A stretch of 64,000 nt of DNA from Ceratotherium simum simum (GCF_000283155.1 NW_004454260.1:3848837-3912836); one strand, 5' to 3'; positions 49,961 to 60,871 are shown, counted from the first letter of the stretch. Made by a program: numbers and translations. The notes: generated from the sequence alone by a model not told the origin.

Positions 49961-49995
49961 TTGATTAAGTGTTTTGTCATTTGGTCTCTTCCCAG
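49961..49995 (+). other. 3' splice site (acceptor) preceding the CSGALNACT1 coding exon
   Basis: A pyrimidine-rich run (ttggtctcttcccag) ends in AG at 49994-49995. A possible branch adenine sits at about 49965 in a ttgat context, 31 nt before the exon. This is the best acceptor I see shortly upstream of the CSGALNACT1 start codon. Confidence 0.6.
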
Positions 49996-50028
49996 GCCCC
50001 CTCTTGTCTGCTGCATGTCTGGAAAGCT

Positions 50029-50157
50029 ATGACGGGAATGAATGTGAAAACTTGGAAGTGTCACCTAACCCGTTGCTTCTGCCCTGAAGATCATCTTTTA
50101 GAAGTGGGAAGACTGCTCCACGTGGTGGTTGACTCCAAGGGACAGGAGGCATTGTAG
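50029..50157 (+). promoter_or_regulatory. Upstream ORF of 42 codons in the CSGALNACT1 leader
   Basis: An ATG at 50029 opens a 42-codon frame ending TAG at 50155-50157, upstream of and not overlapping the main start. Its peptide resembles nothing I know. It could reduce translation or serve reinitiation if the leader is transcribed as inferred. Confidence 0.4.
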
Positions 50158-50167
50158 AAAGAGATGG

Positions 50168-50290
50168 ATGAAAGCAGCTCCAGGGGCTTCCGACGCATGC
50201 TCCCTGTGGTCTAGTCCAGGGCAGCCCTTCCGTGGGGCGCTGGCATCTGGGATGCCGCCAGTTCTGGACGCGGGGCTGACTCCGGAGTGA
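50168..50290 (+). promoter_or_regulatory. Upstream ORF ending 2 nt before the CSGALNACT1 start codon
   Basis: An ATG at 50168 (with an internal in-frame ATG at 50252) opens a 40-codon frame whose TGA at 50288-50290 lies two bases before the main ATG at 50293. A second ATG at 50164, in another frame, opens a 16-codon ORF ending at 50214. The very short stop-to-start spacing would disfavour ordinary reinitiation at the main ATG. Confidence 0.4.
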
Positions 50291-50292
50291 GG

Positions 50293-50920
50293 ATGGTCCG
50301 CCGGGGGCTGCTGGCGTGGCTCTCTCGGGTGGGGGTGTTGCTCGTGCTCCTCTGCTGTGCCGTCTCCGTCCTCTACATGCTGGCCTGCACTCCAAAAGGT
50401 GACGAGGAGCGGCTGGGGCTGCCCCGGGCCAGCGGCCCCACAGGGAAGGGGGGGTCCCAGGCCGTCCTGCAGCACTGGGGGGAGCAGCACCGCAACTACA
50501 TCAGCAGCCTCAAGAGGCAGCTGGCGCAGCTCGAGGAGGAGCTGCAGCAGCGGAGCGAGCAGCTCAGGCAGGCGCGGTATCACGCCAGCGAGGCCGCGGG
50601 CCTGGGCCCGGCCCCGGGGCCCCCCGAGAAGTCCCAGGCCGACCTGCTGGCCTTCCTGCGCTCGCAGGTGGACAAGGCGGAGGTGCACGCCGGCATCAAG
50701 CTGGCCACCGAGTACGCCGCGGTGCCTTTCGACAGTTTCACGCTGCACAAGGTGTACCAGCTGGAGACGGGCCTGACCCGCCACCCTGAGGAGAAACCCG
50801 TGAGGAAGGACAAGCGGGACGAGCTGGTGGAAACCATCGACTTGGCCTTGGAGACCCTGAACAGCCCTGCGGAGAGCAGCCCGAATCAGCGTCCTTATAC
50901 GGCCTCGGATTTCATAGAAG
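50293..50920 (+). CDS. CSGALNACT1: Chondroitin sulfate N-acetylgalactosaminyltransferase 1, first coding exon (N-terminal ~210 residues)
   Basis: This exon encodes the N-terminus of the Golgi type II membrane enzyme that adds the first GalNAc to the glycosaminoglycan-protein linker, starting chondroitin sulfate chains. The frame has a short basic tail (MVRR), a hydrophobic signal anchor at about residues 6-32, a charged coiled-coil stem at about 65-100 ([20 protein letters not shown]), and the conserved lumenal stretch at about 115-210 ([46 protein letters not shown]; ending TASDFIEG). I recognise it from the human protein, which is 532 residues long. The catalytic CHGN/GT7 region is encoded by exons outside the window. 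ATG 50293 is chosen because it has A at -3 and G at +4. The human protein begins with extra methionines, but the two preceding codons here are GTG and AGG. The exon ends in phase 1, splitting the final Gly codon. It is GC-rich, unlike its flanks. Identity is near certain; the exact 3' end is less so. Confidence 0.96.
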
Positions 50921-50926
50921 GTCGGC
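50921..50926 (+). other. 5' splice site (donor) of the CSGALNACT1 coding exon
   Basis: The exon/intron junction reads GAAG|GTCGGC. It follows the conserved DFIEG peptide, where the human protein continues into the next exon. The donor is weak, with C at +3 and G at +4. A second GT lies 8 nt downstream at 50929 (gtgcgtgg) but would change the phase, so 50920/50921 is preferred. Confidence 0.65.
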
Positions 50927-51316
50927 AAGTGCGTGGACTGGGGTGGACGGGGCATCCGGTCCAGGCACCCAGGCGGCCACAGCTGCGGGAGGCTGGCAGT
51001 TGGCTCTGGGGATGGCTGGTAGAAAGCTTTCTGTGAGCCACGCCTCAGGTACATAGCATGGGTTTTTGTTTTTCAGAAACATCTGTTTCCTCTTAGTTTC
51101 TCGCGGAAACCACAGTCATTGAGTGGACAGGTTCATTGTTCCTTGGCAGAAGAAGGTGGAACTTGTTGCTTTCGTTTAAAAAAAATGAAGTAAAATAAAA
51201 TATAAACAAAACTTTGAAACCCAAAGTAGAGTATGACAGGCAATTTTAATTTATCTGTTTTCACAGGCTCTTCTAGAGATTGGTTACCAGATCAGGAACA
51301 GGAGGATAATAGCAAA

Positions 51317-51545
51317 CATGTACTATATGGCACTTCTATTTGCCAGCTGTTCTAGGAACTTTACAGTTATGAATTCACTCTCCTCATAATGACTCCGTTA
51401 GGGGATGAAGAAATGGAGATTTGAGTTAATTAAGTAAATTATCTCAGGTTGCTCAGTTACCAAGTGACAGAGCCAGGATTTGAATCTGGGAAGTCTGATT
51501 CCAGGGTCCAGGTCCTTAACCAGTAGGTTATCTTGTCCAGATTGT
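51317..51545 (-). mobile_element. MIR SINE
   Basis: Reversed MIR: 'aaatggagatttgagttaat', 'gctcagttaccaagtgacag', 'agccaggatttgaatctggg', 'ggtccttaaccagtaggtta'. Confidence 0.85.
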
Positions 51546-53363
51546 TAGAGCACGTGGAAACCAGTGAGATGAATGGCTCTGCTTTTTTCACGTGCACAGA
51601 CAACCTAGTATGAATTTGTGTTTGATTGTGCCTAATTTCAGAAGAAAGCAACACTGTCTAGTTTCTTGGAAGACTCATTAGTATCTTATTATTAATTTCA
51701 AGTTTTCCCATTGTTACTGGTTCAAGCATCAACTAATAATTTGGGAGAAGAAGTGCCTTCAAGGCTCTGCAGCTCTTGCCTCTGTTTCTAGATGGAATCT
51801 CCTTCAGCTTCCCAGACGTGTGGCTGTGTACAGGTCGCCCAGTCCGTACTCAGGTTGTGTAACCACCCTCTCATCACCCTGCAGGCAAGACAGACCCTCT
51901 CTAGTCATCAAACTCTCCCACTGCTGTTTGTGCCTGTTCTCTTTGGATGCTTTCCTGTCTTATGATTTTTCCACTTTATATGTGAACCATAGATGCATGC
52001 AGTTTTGGTATAGTTATCATTTTTCATATACTTAGAGCCAGGTATAGAAATCTTTTACAAGGTCAAGTTTTTGGTGTCAGGATATTTTTTGCTCATTTAT
52101 ATGAGGTATTAAAAATGCCTAGCACATTGGGCAGCTAGCAAGTATAAGCACATGGTGAGCACTCAGTTTGAAATATCACGATGATGCGACATTGCACTTT
52201 ATAGTGCTTTAGCGGTTAGGAAACGTTTCCACATCTATTATCTTACCCCCGGGAAAATCATTCAACATCCTTAAAACACAAATCCCGTTGCCACCTACCC
52301 TGGTGTGTGCTACAAGAGCTGCCCACATACAAAACACTTTGAAAAGAACTTGATTACAGTTCAATGCCTGCAATCTGGAATGTTTGCCCTTGTGATTTTT
52401 AATCTGCATTCGTATTTGAAATCTTTGTCTGCTTCTCTGTGTGCAGTATCTTAGTACATAGGCCTGTCGTCTCAATCAGCGTTGACACAGGCCTCTTGTC
52501 CCTGAGTTGATTGGCTCTGAGATACAGCTGACCTTCTCCTGGAGCCACGTTATCATAGCTGCCCAGTGCTGCTTTCACATGCAGCACACAGCCTGTGTTT
52601 TAAAGCAGATCAATCCACACGTACTTTCCAAATTTGGTGAAAGTCTAGTCAGCTGTTTTCATATGATGAATAAATAGACACAAACACTTTAAATATGTTC
52701 GTACATATTGACTGTTACAAGAAGCATAGTTCGTTTCATTTTTTCTTACTTATCACAAAAGGTTATGGAGGCAGTCCTTTCTTTTCTCAGGAAACGGGGC
52801 ATTCTCAAAGATTCCACTAGTCAGAGGAGGCTGCAGGAAGGTGGAGTTAAAGTCAACATAAGGAGTAACTTTCTAATCAGGATGTTTCAGAACAAAGTGG
52901 GATTCCTGCCACTGTAAGAGTTCTGTCATCGACTGGATGGCCACTTGGGCAGGAGGTTATAATCCATGATTCCAGCATCAGAGAGGTGGTTGGACTGAAT
53001 GACAGAGGACCTTTTCAGTCCTGGCTCACGATTCTTTGATCTACACCTAGTTGAGGAGAAAGAAGGGAATAGAAAGAGTCTGATTTGAAGTCTGTTTTCT
53101 ATCATGAGAGCAAGTGATGGGACCTTATAAGGGTGAAATACATCTTTAAAATAACTTACCTGGGTTTCTAGACACAACCTTAGAGAGACTGATTTTGTGT
53201 TTGAGGTGTCAGTAGTCTGAAAGTTGGAGCAATTTAGTAGAAGTCTGTGGGGAAGTTTTAGGTTACAAGCGGGCAGTTCCACACTCTCAGAGAGTTCTAA
53301 ACGAAGGTGACAGATTTGGTGAACCCTGAACTAGTATGAGAAAGATGGGGATTCTTTGTGTTT
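51546..53363. other. Intronic stretch with nothing firmly recognised
   Basis: A MIR-like trace lies at about 52090-52260 ('aatgcctagcacattgggca'). No exon supported. Confidence 0.35.
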
Positions 53364-53378
53364 AAAGAAATAATAATA

Positions 53379-53631
53379 GGAGCTGGCCTGGTGGCACAGT
53401 GGTTAAGTTTGCTTGCACCACCTTGGTTGCCCGGGGTTCGCAGATTCGGATCCTGGGTACAGACCTACACGCTGCTCATCAAGCCATGCTGCGGTGGTGT
53501 CCCACATAGAAAATAGAAGAAGATGGGCACAGATGTTAGCTCAGGGACAATCTCCCTCAAGGAAAAAGAGGAGGATTGGCAGCAGATGTTAGCTCAGGGC
53601 CAATCTTACTCACCAAAGAAAGAGAAAAAAG
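53379..53631 (+). mobile_element. ERE SINE, type B, with perfect target duplication
   Basis: Head 'gagctggcctggtggcacag' and a type B tail with two units, ending in a GA/A-rich tract. The 15-bp direct repeat aaagaaataataata is identical at 53364-53378 and 53632-53646. The body is more diverged than the other copies. Confidence 0.93.
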
Positions 53632-53686
53632 AAAGAAATAATAATAAAAGCCTGTGGAATGCTTCCAGTTGATAATAGTTATGTAA

Positions 53687-53830
53687 AACTTAGAGCTGCC
53701 TGGGAGGCAGGTGGCATGAGGACACGAGCCTGCGGAGCTGTGTGAGCTCCTTGAGACTCGGTTTCCTCATCTGTCAACGAGAGACTTGACTTAGATGTGC
53801 TCCAGGGCCCTCCCCAGCCCCAGCCTTCTG
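53687..53830 (+). mobile_element. MIR SINE fragment
   Basis: 'gtgtgagctccttgagactc', 'ggtttcctcatctgtcaacg' and 'agagacttgacttagatg' follow the MIR core. Confidence 0.6.
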
Positions 53831-55956
53831 CAAAATACAAAGTGCTGGTTCGACTTCTTTTCTTCTTAGCTTTGCCAAGAAACCGTCCCTGAGGGATGCT
53901 CTGCCACCCGCTCTGCTAGGTGACCCAGGACATGCCACTCACCCTTTAGGATCCTCCACTATAGAAGGAGGAATTCGATAGATTATTTATAAGGCTGGTC
54001 TGACTGTGGCCACTTTCTACACTTCTGTGAAGCGTGCAGAGGGCGAGTACCACATTGACGACTATCTAATTTATTATCTATGTTGATTTCCTTATCTGTC
54101 TGTCTCTAAAACACAGAGGGAACAACATTTGCCTCCTTTCTCTTTCCCCAGATGTTTCATTGGCACTGATTTTTGCGTTGGATTCTCACATAATAGCACG
54201 AACTTTTTTACAACCATCTGGGAAAAGAAGTTAAAGTAGAAAAACGTGATCAGATTCTGTGCCTTAGGATGCCTATCTCCTCAAGTAAACAGAAAATCTT
54301 TCTTCACATTTGTGATTTAGTTGTTTCTTCAGTATGGGATATACAGACTCCTGTCTGAGTGACACAACTTATGGCTTCGATTTCGTATTTTTAAATAGAG
54401 CTTTTGGGCATAAATTTGACATCATTCTGTAAAACAATTTAGCTTTCCGAATTATTCCTTTTTTCACTCCATACATCTGATGACGTGGATCCTGTGTGAG
54501 GCGCTTGTGTCTGCTGTCTCCAGGGGCTGCTCTCCAGCCTGGGCAGCTAACCCTCCTCCAGCTTTTGCCAGGTTAGAGGTGGCAAGAGTGGGTCAGATAC
54601 TAAAAGGCTTGATTTTGGGGTGAGATGGAGCCACGCCATGATCCACAAGAAAGTGAAGATTTTAAGGGCACCTTAAGATACATTTTAAAACAAAGAGACA
54701 CAGAAATAGCTCTAAAACATTAGTAGCTGCCTGCACAGCGAATCCCAGCCTCCCGCCTCTACAGCCAAGGCCTCGTGCTTTCTGGGAAGCTGAGGCAAGG
54801 GGTGAAGAGACTGAGTGTTTGACTACTGTTTTTGTCTCACCATAACCCCCAACAGACACCTGGTGACCACTTTGCTAAAGCGTTTTTAGACAAGTTCCAG
54901 GTCCTGGGTGCTCGGAGAGCAAGGTGCTTGGGACTATGAGGACAGGAAATGGGCTCTTTCCTCCGCATGCGTTTCAGTGATATGCTTCTTTGTTCACAAC
55001 TTTGCGACTTGGGGTAGAAAAGGTAGGGCAGGCATTCAGGTGCATTTCTGGGCATTTGGGGGCATCTGGGGATCTTGGTGAAGAAATAAGGGAGAGCCGG
55101 GATTCTGCACAGTGGGGGCTCTCACTGGGGTTTGGGGTGTGGAGGGAAGAGAGAGTGGGGGAGACTTGCTGGCAGGCAGGACAGCGGAAGGATCAGGTCC
55201 TGAATTCGGCCTCAGTTCCCAGCCGGCCTCTGCAGGGAAGCAGGGGCATTGGGACTCAGGACAGCCCTTTGACGTCCCTCACTTCCCTGTGTGCTGAACC
55301 AACCCCATGGGTTCACTGGTAAATTCTGAGCAGGCCTGCGGGGTATTAGGTCCCTCTGTCACCTCACCCTGTCCCCTCTGTCCCACTACCTCGCTCAGAT
55401 CTCCTCGTTTGCTGATGCTTTAAGTTCCTTTAAGGGGAGAGAAATGCCTTTTATTCTGAAATCGAGATGAGAGGTTTAAGTGCAAATAAATGGTTAGAGG
55501 CTACACTTTGTAGAGTGAATTCTTCCAGTGGTGATGGTGAGAAAGAAAGTAGCCCAGCCTGAGCTTCTGCCAGGGGGCAGGAATCCAACCCTTCATCAGG
55601 GCAAGCAAAAGAGCCCCGTGTTAGCGTAAATGTTCTGCGGTTGCAGAATATTTGGAAATTCTTAATAATTTTTGAAGAGGGGACCCCACATTTTCATTTT
55701 GCTCTGGGCTCTGCATGCTAGGCAGCCAGTCCTACCTCCAAGGTGATGAAGACAGGAGAGAAAGGTAAAGAAAGAGGAAGATGGAATTAGGAGATGAACT
55801 GTGTGGTCCTGACACCTTTGCTGAGGGTCAGCGCTGTTGACCTTCACTGGGCTGGGGCAGATGCAACCTGTGTTTGACATACATTCTATGTGTATGAAGT
55901 ATTTTGTCACGAGACTGTAGAAACTGGCAAGTCTGAGTTTGTGTTATGATGATTTC
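53831..55956. other. Intronic stretch with nothing recognised
   Basis: Overlapping open frames at 54662-55322 have no recognisable product, and no repeat is named. Confidence 0.35.
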
Positions 55957-55972
55957 GTTGTTGGTATTTTTG

Positions 55973-56212
55973 TGTGTGTGTGTGAGGAAGATCGGCCCTG
56001 AGCTGACATCTGCCAATCCTCCTCTTTTTCGCTGAGGAAGACTGGCCCTGGGCTAACATTCACGCCCATCTTCCTCCACTTTATATGGGACGCCACCACA
56101 GCGTGGCTTGCCAAGCAGTGTGTTGGTGCGCGCCCGGGATCCGAACCGGCGAGCCCTGTGCCGCTGCTGTGGAGCGCGCGCACTTAACCACTGCGCCGCT
56201 GTGCCAGCTCCA
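55973..56212 (-). mobile_element. ERE SINE, type B, with perfect target duplication
   Basis: Minus-strand head at 56212 and type B tail ending in (GT)n. The 16-bp direct repeat gttgttggtatttttg is identical at 55957-55972 and 56213-56228. Confidence 0.95.
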
Positions 56213-56229
56213 GTTGTTGGTATTTTTGT

Positions 56230-56679
56230 TGTGCTCATTCAAAGCAATTTAGTTCTCAGAGGGTATTTTAAAAACTTGGGGTATCACTGTTCTTTCTGCC
56301 TTACGTTTCCTATTCAGAGTAGGCTGTAAGAGAGCTCTCCTGAGGCCATGGGATGGCCCACATGGAGGAACTTGGCTTTAGCGGGAGTAGGGAGCAAAGG
56401 CTTGATGGGGAGACGGCCTGAACTGGGACCTCACTCCAATTGGAAGGTGTGCGCTGTGGGAGTCGGGGGTGGGAGAGAGAGGCAGGCAAGGGGCCACCTT
56501 CACACAAATGACGCAGCCCCGATGGTGGGGTGGGGGCTGCTGCTCAGACTTCAGCCTGCCCAGCCACGTCGGGGAGGGAGTGGTGTTTACAGAAAGGATC
56601 TGTAGTTTTTTAACCAGACCCCTCGTTTGTCCTCTCTTGGGGTCATGGATGAGGTCCTGCACCAGGGCTTAATCAACAT
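56230..56679. other. Intronic stretch with nothing recognised
   Basis: Open frames on both strands overlap; no product is recognised. Confidence 0.35.
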
Positions 56680-57110
56680 GCATGGATGGGACAGCTGTTA
56701 TATGTGCAGAGCTGTTCTGGGGGCTGGGAAAGGAGGGTAAAGCCAGGTCTCAGGCCTGAAGGACCTGACTACTTATGTGGGGAGACAAAACTCTGAGTGA
56801 TTGAGGGTCCAGTGGGGGGAACTGATTCTCGGTGCCGTGGGCTTCAGAATTGGTGGCTGGATGTGAGCTGGCTGGTCAGGGAAGACATCAGAGGAGGTGG
56901 GACCTCAGCCACTTTTGAAGAGTGAGAAGGGTTACTGGAGAGGGAGTGAGGTGGGGAACACAGTGGCAGCAGAGGGAGGGATTCCAGAAAGAGACTGACT
57001 TAGGAATAGGATCAGAGTGTAGGGTTAGGGAGGAGACCAGCCTAGCCAGTGAGCAGGACCTGAGAGTCACTAAGAATGTGGCTCACAAGGACCCTGAGCA
57101 CCGGGCATAG
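56680..57110 (-). mobile_element. L2 LINE, antisense
   Basis: 'gcagagctgttctgggggct', 'ctggtcagggaagacatcag', 'ccacttttgaagagtgagaa' and 'ggacctgagagtcactaaga' are in the reversed L2 order. Confidence 0.65.
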
Positions 57111-57307
57111 GAGTTTAGCTCACAGGGTTCATCTGGGTCTCAAGTTAGAAGATCCTTCCTTCCCAGGAGGCGGTGAGCTCAGCTAATGGGTCCCGTGTTG
57201 CCCTCTCCGCCTGCGTGCTGTGGTTCACAAGTGCTCAGCCAGTTGCGGTGTCTGGAGGTCCCAGTGGTCTGAGGTGGGGAGTGCCGTGGTTTATTCCAGC
57301 TGATCTT

Positions 57308-57520
57308 GTGTCTGTGCACCAGGCACTACTTCTGACATTTCACAAACACTAGCTTATTTAATCCCCTCTTCCGCTTGTGAGATGGACACTCTCATTATCT
57401 CCGTGTTGTCAGTGTGGAATCTGAAACAAAGAGGTGAAATAACCTCCTCAACGTCACCCAGCTGGCGAGTGACAGGGCCGGGATTCCAGAGCCCGGCTCT
57501 GCTCCACACCCTAGATCTTA
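57308..57520 (-). mobile_element. MIR SINE
   Basis: Reversed MIR: 'gcaccaggcactacttctga', 'gcttatttaatcccctcttc', 'gtcacccagctggcgagtga', 'cagggccgggattccagagc'. Confidence 0.85.
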
Positions 57521-58059
57521 GCTCCGCGCCGTGCCACCTCTCACCTCCGGGGGTCTCTGACCCAATACATACGCTTCTCTGGGCGCAGAATAATGTGGGG
57601 AAATCTTTAAAAAACACACCAAAGGCATGCAGACTCCCTTGGGAGAGGTCCTACACTGGTGAATTGTATACATTTTCTTGGGAAAAAGAAGTTTTGATAG
57701 GAGGAGAAAGAAAAACATGAGATCCTGGGGGAGACAAGCAGAAAGAGACACAGGAAGGAGCTGTGAAGACAAATCATTCACTTAACCTAGAGAAGAACAC
57801 GCAGCATCTAGGAGTCTTCAGCATGAAAAGCTTTATTCAGACTGCTCAGCCTTGCGTTTCTTCTCAGAACTATTACAGCATTATGGAAAACGGGCAGGGA
57901 GTTGATACTGAATTCAAAACAGCTAGTTGAGAACCATTAAGGAGCTGTTCGGCATACTTGTCCCTTCCCTAACGGAAGAGACAGAGTTTGCATTTCTGTT
58001 ATTTTCTCCAAATATACTACTTTACGTAAGTTTTGGATTTTGTATAAACTCACGGTGTG
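57521..58059. other. Intronic stretch with nothing recognised
   Basis: No exon or repeat is supported. Confidence 0.35.
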
Positions 58060-58370
58060 GGCAGTCCTGGAGGTCTCCACCATCTGATCCCAACTTACCT
58101 TGCAACTTCATTTCCTACTGCTCCGTCCTGCACTTCCTCTCCTGCCGCTGAGTCCTCACTCTCTTGTGCCTGCCCGGACATTTCTCCTTCCCTGTACCCA
58201 GTCCACTGGAAGAGCCCGGCTCCCAGCCTCTCTAACCAATGTCCTACGTCCTGTCTCCTCTCTGAAACGTTTTCTGATTCTTCCGGCTAGAAGTCCTCTC
58301 TCGTTCTTCCCAAAGTAGCATATTGTGCTTGAGGGCCCTTCTCATCCTCTGTCTAGTTTTATAGCTCTGC
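58060..58370 (+). mobile_element. L2 LINE ORF2 end / 3' UTR, sense
   Basis: 'ctccaccatctgatcccaac', 'ccttgcaacttcatttccta', 'gtcctctctcgttcttccca' and 'ttctcatcctctgtc' are in L2 order. Confidence 0.6.
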
Positions 58371-58984
58371 CTTTAGATTTGGCCAGTCTTGACTGACAAC
58401 TTCTAGCAATAGTAATTGGTACGCAGTAGGGTTTCCTGTTCATTAATAACATAGCCTTCATTGCAATCTTTCCCATTTGGGAGCCAGCTAAGTGAGCCTC
58501 AGAGAAGTCTAACCCCACCAGGGTCCTCAGGCCAGCCTGTGGAGGGGTCTGGCTGCCTGACTCTTCACTTGTATGCAGTGCATTCCTAGAATGCTGGGTC
58601 CACATGTCATTCAGCTTTTAGCTCCCATACCCGTTGTATACACTGCACAATCAATGTGTATAAAAGACATTGCTTGAATCTTTTTGGAAGAAAAATTTAT
58701 ATAAATCTGAGGTATACACAATTCTCACCTTACAAGTCTACTGTGCTCTTAAAGTTCTATTGTAAATTAGTTGTTTGGTTTGGAGGATATTTTCCATAGA
58801 AATAATACTATATGTAGTACTTGAGTTCCTGGGACAGACCACAGATCTGATTTAAACTCCAAACTCAAGAATGTAAGTACCAGGGGTTAGGGATAAACGA
58901 ATGAGAGTAGCTTCTTTAGAAAGTTATTTTCATTTTCTATCCTAGGTATTATCAGCACTTTCTCAATGTAATACCTAACACTAA
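58371..58984. other. Intronic stretch with nothing recognised
   Basis: No exon or repeat is supported. Confidence 0.35.
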
Positions 58985-60140
58985 AACCACTTTCTAAAAC
59001 CTTTTAATTTTGAAATAATTTTAGAATTACAGAAGAGTTGCAAAGATAGCACACAGAGTCCTGTATCCCCTTTACCCATCTTCCCTTGTCAACATTTTAC
59101 ATAACCATGTATAATTATCAAAAGGAGGAAGATAACCTTGGTGCAATATGTTAACTAAATTATGCCTCGGCTTTGTTTTGTTTTGTTTTTGTATTTCTCC
59201 TGCTTGGTGTTCTCTGAACTTCTTAGATCTGTGATTTGATGTCTGCCATTCATTTCAGGAAATTCTGAGCCAGTATTTCTTCAAATATTTCTTTACCCTG
59301 TTCCCTCTCTCTTCTTCTGGAATTCCAATTATGTGTGTGTCACACTGCTTGACCTTGTCTCACAGCTCTCTGATGTTCTGTTTCTTTGTTTGTTTTCACT
59401 TTTTTTCTCTTTGTGTTTTGGTTTGGGTAACTTTTATTGACCTACCTCAAATTAACTAATGCTTTCCTCAGCAGAGAGAAGGCTACTGATCCATCCAAGG
59501 CATTCTTTATCTCTATTACTCTATTTTTAATTTCTAGCATTTCCATTTGATTCTTGTAATTTCCATCTCTCTGCTGAAGTTACCCATCTAATCACACGTT
59601 GTGCACTTTTTCCACTAGAGCCTTTAACATATTAATCATAATTATTTTAAATTCCCTGTTAGATAATTCCAGCATCTGTGTCATATCTGACTCGGGTTCT
59701 GATAATTACTTTGTGTCTTGGATTTTTTTCTTGCCTTTTCCTATGCCTCATAATTTTCATTGAAAGTTAGACATCTTGTGTAGCTAGTAGTGACTGAGAT
59801 AAATAGTGTTTATGCCTGCAAATGGCACACTTTTCCTTCTCCTAGGCCATTAGTGGGTGTGTGTGTGGGTGTGTGTGTGGTTGTGGGTGGGTGGGTGGGT
59901 GAGTTAGTCTGGTCAGAGTTGGGCTGGGTTGGAGGTTTGTTGTTGCCGTGGTTACCATCAGTGCCCCACAGGCTTCAAATTCTTTTAGTGATGCCTGTGT
60001 TCAGGGTGGAGGTGGTTTTGCCTGAGCGCTGCCCGCCAGCCCTATAATTTAGGTCTTCCCTTTGCACTGCCCCTCAGAGAAGATCTTCTTGTACTTCTCT
60101 ACTGTCCCAGCCCAGCAAGTCTGCTGTTACTTGTCTTTCA
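58985..60140 (-). mobile_element. Old L1 3' end and 3' UTR, antisense
   Basis: 'ttttgaaataattttagaat' and 'gaagagttgcaaagatagca' open the reversed L1 end. 'ttccctgttagataattcca' and 'gcatctgtgtcatatctgac' follow, typical of old L1 3' UTRs. A GT/GGGT tract lies at 59854-59899. Confidence 0.65.
59854..59899 (+). repeat. GT-rich microsatellite ending in (G3T)4, quadruplex-type
   Basis: Interrupted (gt)n/(gggt)n. The end at 59885-59899 is GGG four times separated by single T, a sequence class known to fold into a very stable parallel G-quadruplex. The G-rich strand is the sense strand of the gene. Confidence 0.85.
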
Positions 60141-60857
60141 AGCTTGTTGGCATAGCTGTGCAGGGCAGTGGAGAGAGGGGCGGTCTCTGATGTCCTGATT
60201 AAATCTCAGTCCTGTGCAAGCTCCATATTACTGGGTCTTGGGGTTTTCTCCTCTCCCACCCCAGAAAAAAGGCTCTTTCACTCCTCTCTTCCCCCAGCTG
60301 CAGTGAGTTTTCACCAGTTCCCTGAGTGAATCTTTGTTGCCCTTTCCCCACTAATGATGTTTTTGTTCTTCACCATAGGGTTTTTGTTCCTCTCCAGGAG
60401 AGAAGGGTCCGGGGGAGTTTCTTGTCCCCTCTCGCATGGCTGCTGTCCCCCTCCTCTGTGCCTGCACCGCGCAGACACTTTCTTAAGGCTCTTTCTGATT
60501 TTTCTGTGAGTACCCAGAGCCATTCCTCGAGAAACAGCCTGCCGGAGAATGCAGCCTCCTCCACCTTGTGGAACCCCCAGGACTTCCCTGTCCTGCCAGT
60601 CTGTGCTTGGCCTCCATCATTTTGCTAATTTCTTCTTACCAGTGTCCTGTTACATCTACCTCAGTAGGCAAGTGCTCGTGTTTCTTCTCTCCCTGCAGGC
60701 TTCTGTGTCTCCTCAGATTTGGGGCCAGTTGTTTGTTCTGTGACCTCAGCTTTCCACTAAGTTCAAAACAGTCTTGCATTTGAAATTGGTCTGGCTCTTT
60801 TTCGTTGTAAGTGATGCTTCTTCAAGCTCATCCTATCCTGGAATGGAAGCAAAAGTG
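60141..60857. other. Intronic stretch, partly L1 3' UTR-like
   Basis: It may continue the L1 3' UTR pattern. No exon is supported. Confidence 0.3.
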
Positions 60858-60871
60858 TGAAACCACTTTTT

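Larger units (their letters stand above)
1..49995 (+). other. Inferred 5' intron or upstream region of CSGALNACT1
   Basis: No protein-coding exon could be supported anywhere in this stretch on either strand. Open frames are short and mostly explained by L1, L2, LTR or SINE sequence. The human gene spans hundreds of kilobases with long 5' introns, so an intronic assignment is inferred from that and from the splice acceptor at 49995. Confidence 0.5.
49996..50292 (+). other. CSGALNACT1: 5' untranslated part of the CSGALNACT1 first coding exon
   Basis: This stretch lies between a good 3' splice site and the main ATG, and is inferred to be transcribed leader in the same exon as the coding start. 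It contains at least five upstream ATGs (50014, 50029, 50042, 50164, 50168), plus 50252 in frame with 50168. All terminate before the main start. The exon beginning is inferred from the splice signal alone; a more distal acceptor cannot be excluded. Confidence 0.6.

Noticed and set aside
50357..50776. A 139-codon Arg/Ser/Pro-rich plus-strand frame overlapping the coding exon
   Set aside because: Out-of-frame shadow of CSGALNACT1 with low-complexity composition typical of GC-rich alternative frames.
50098..51054. A 318-codon open frame on the minus strand across the CSGALNACT1 exon
   Set aside because: It is the reverse-strand shadow of a GC-rich coding exon. Its translation has no recognisable domain, and it runs through both splice sites.
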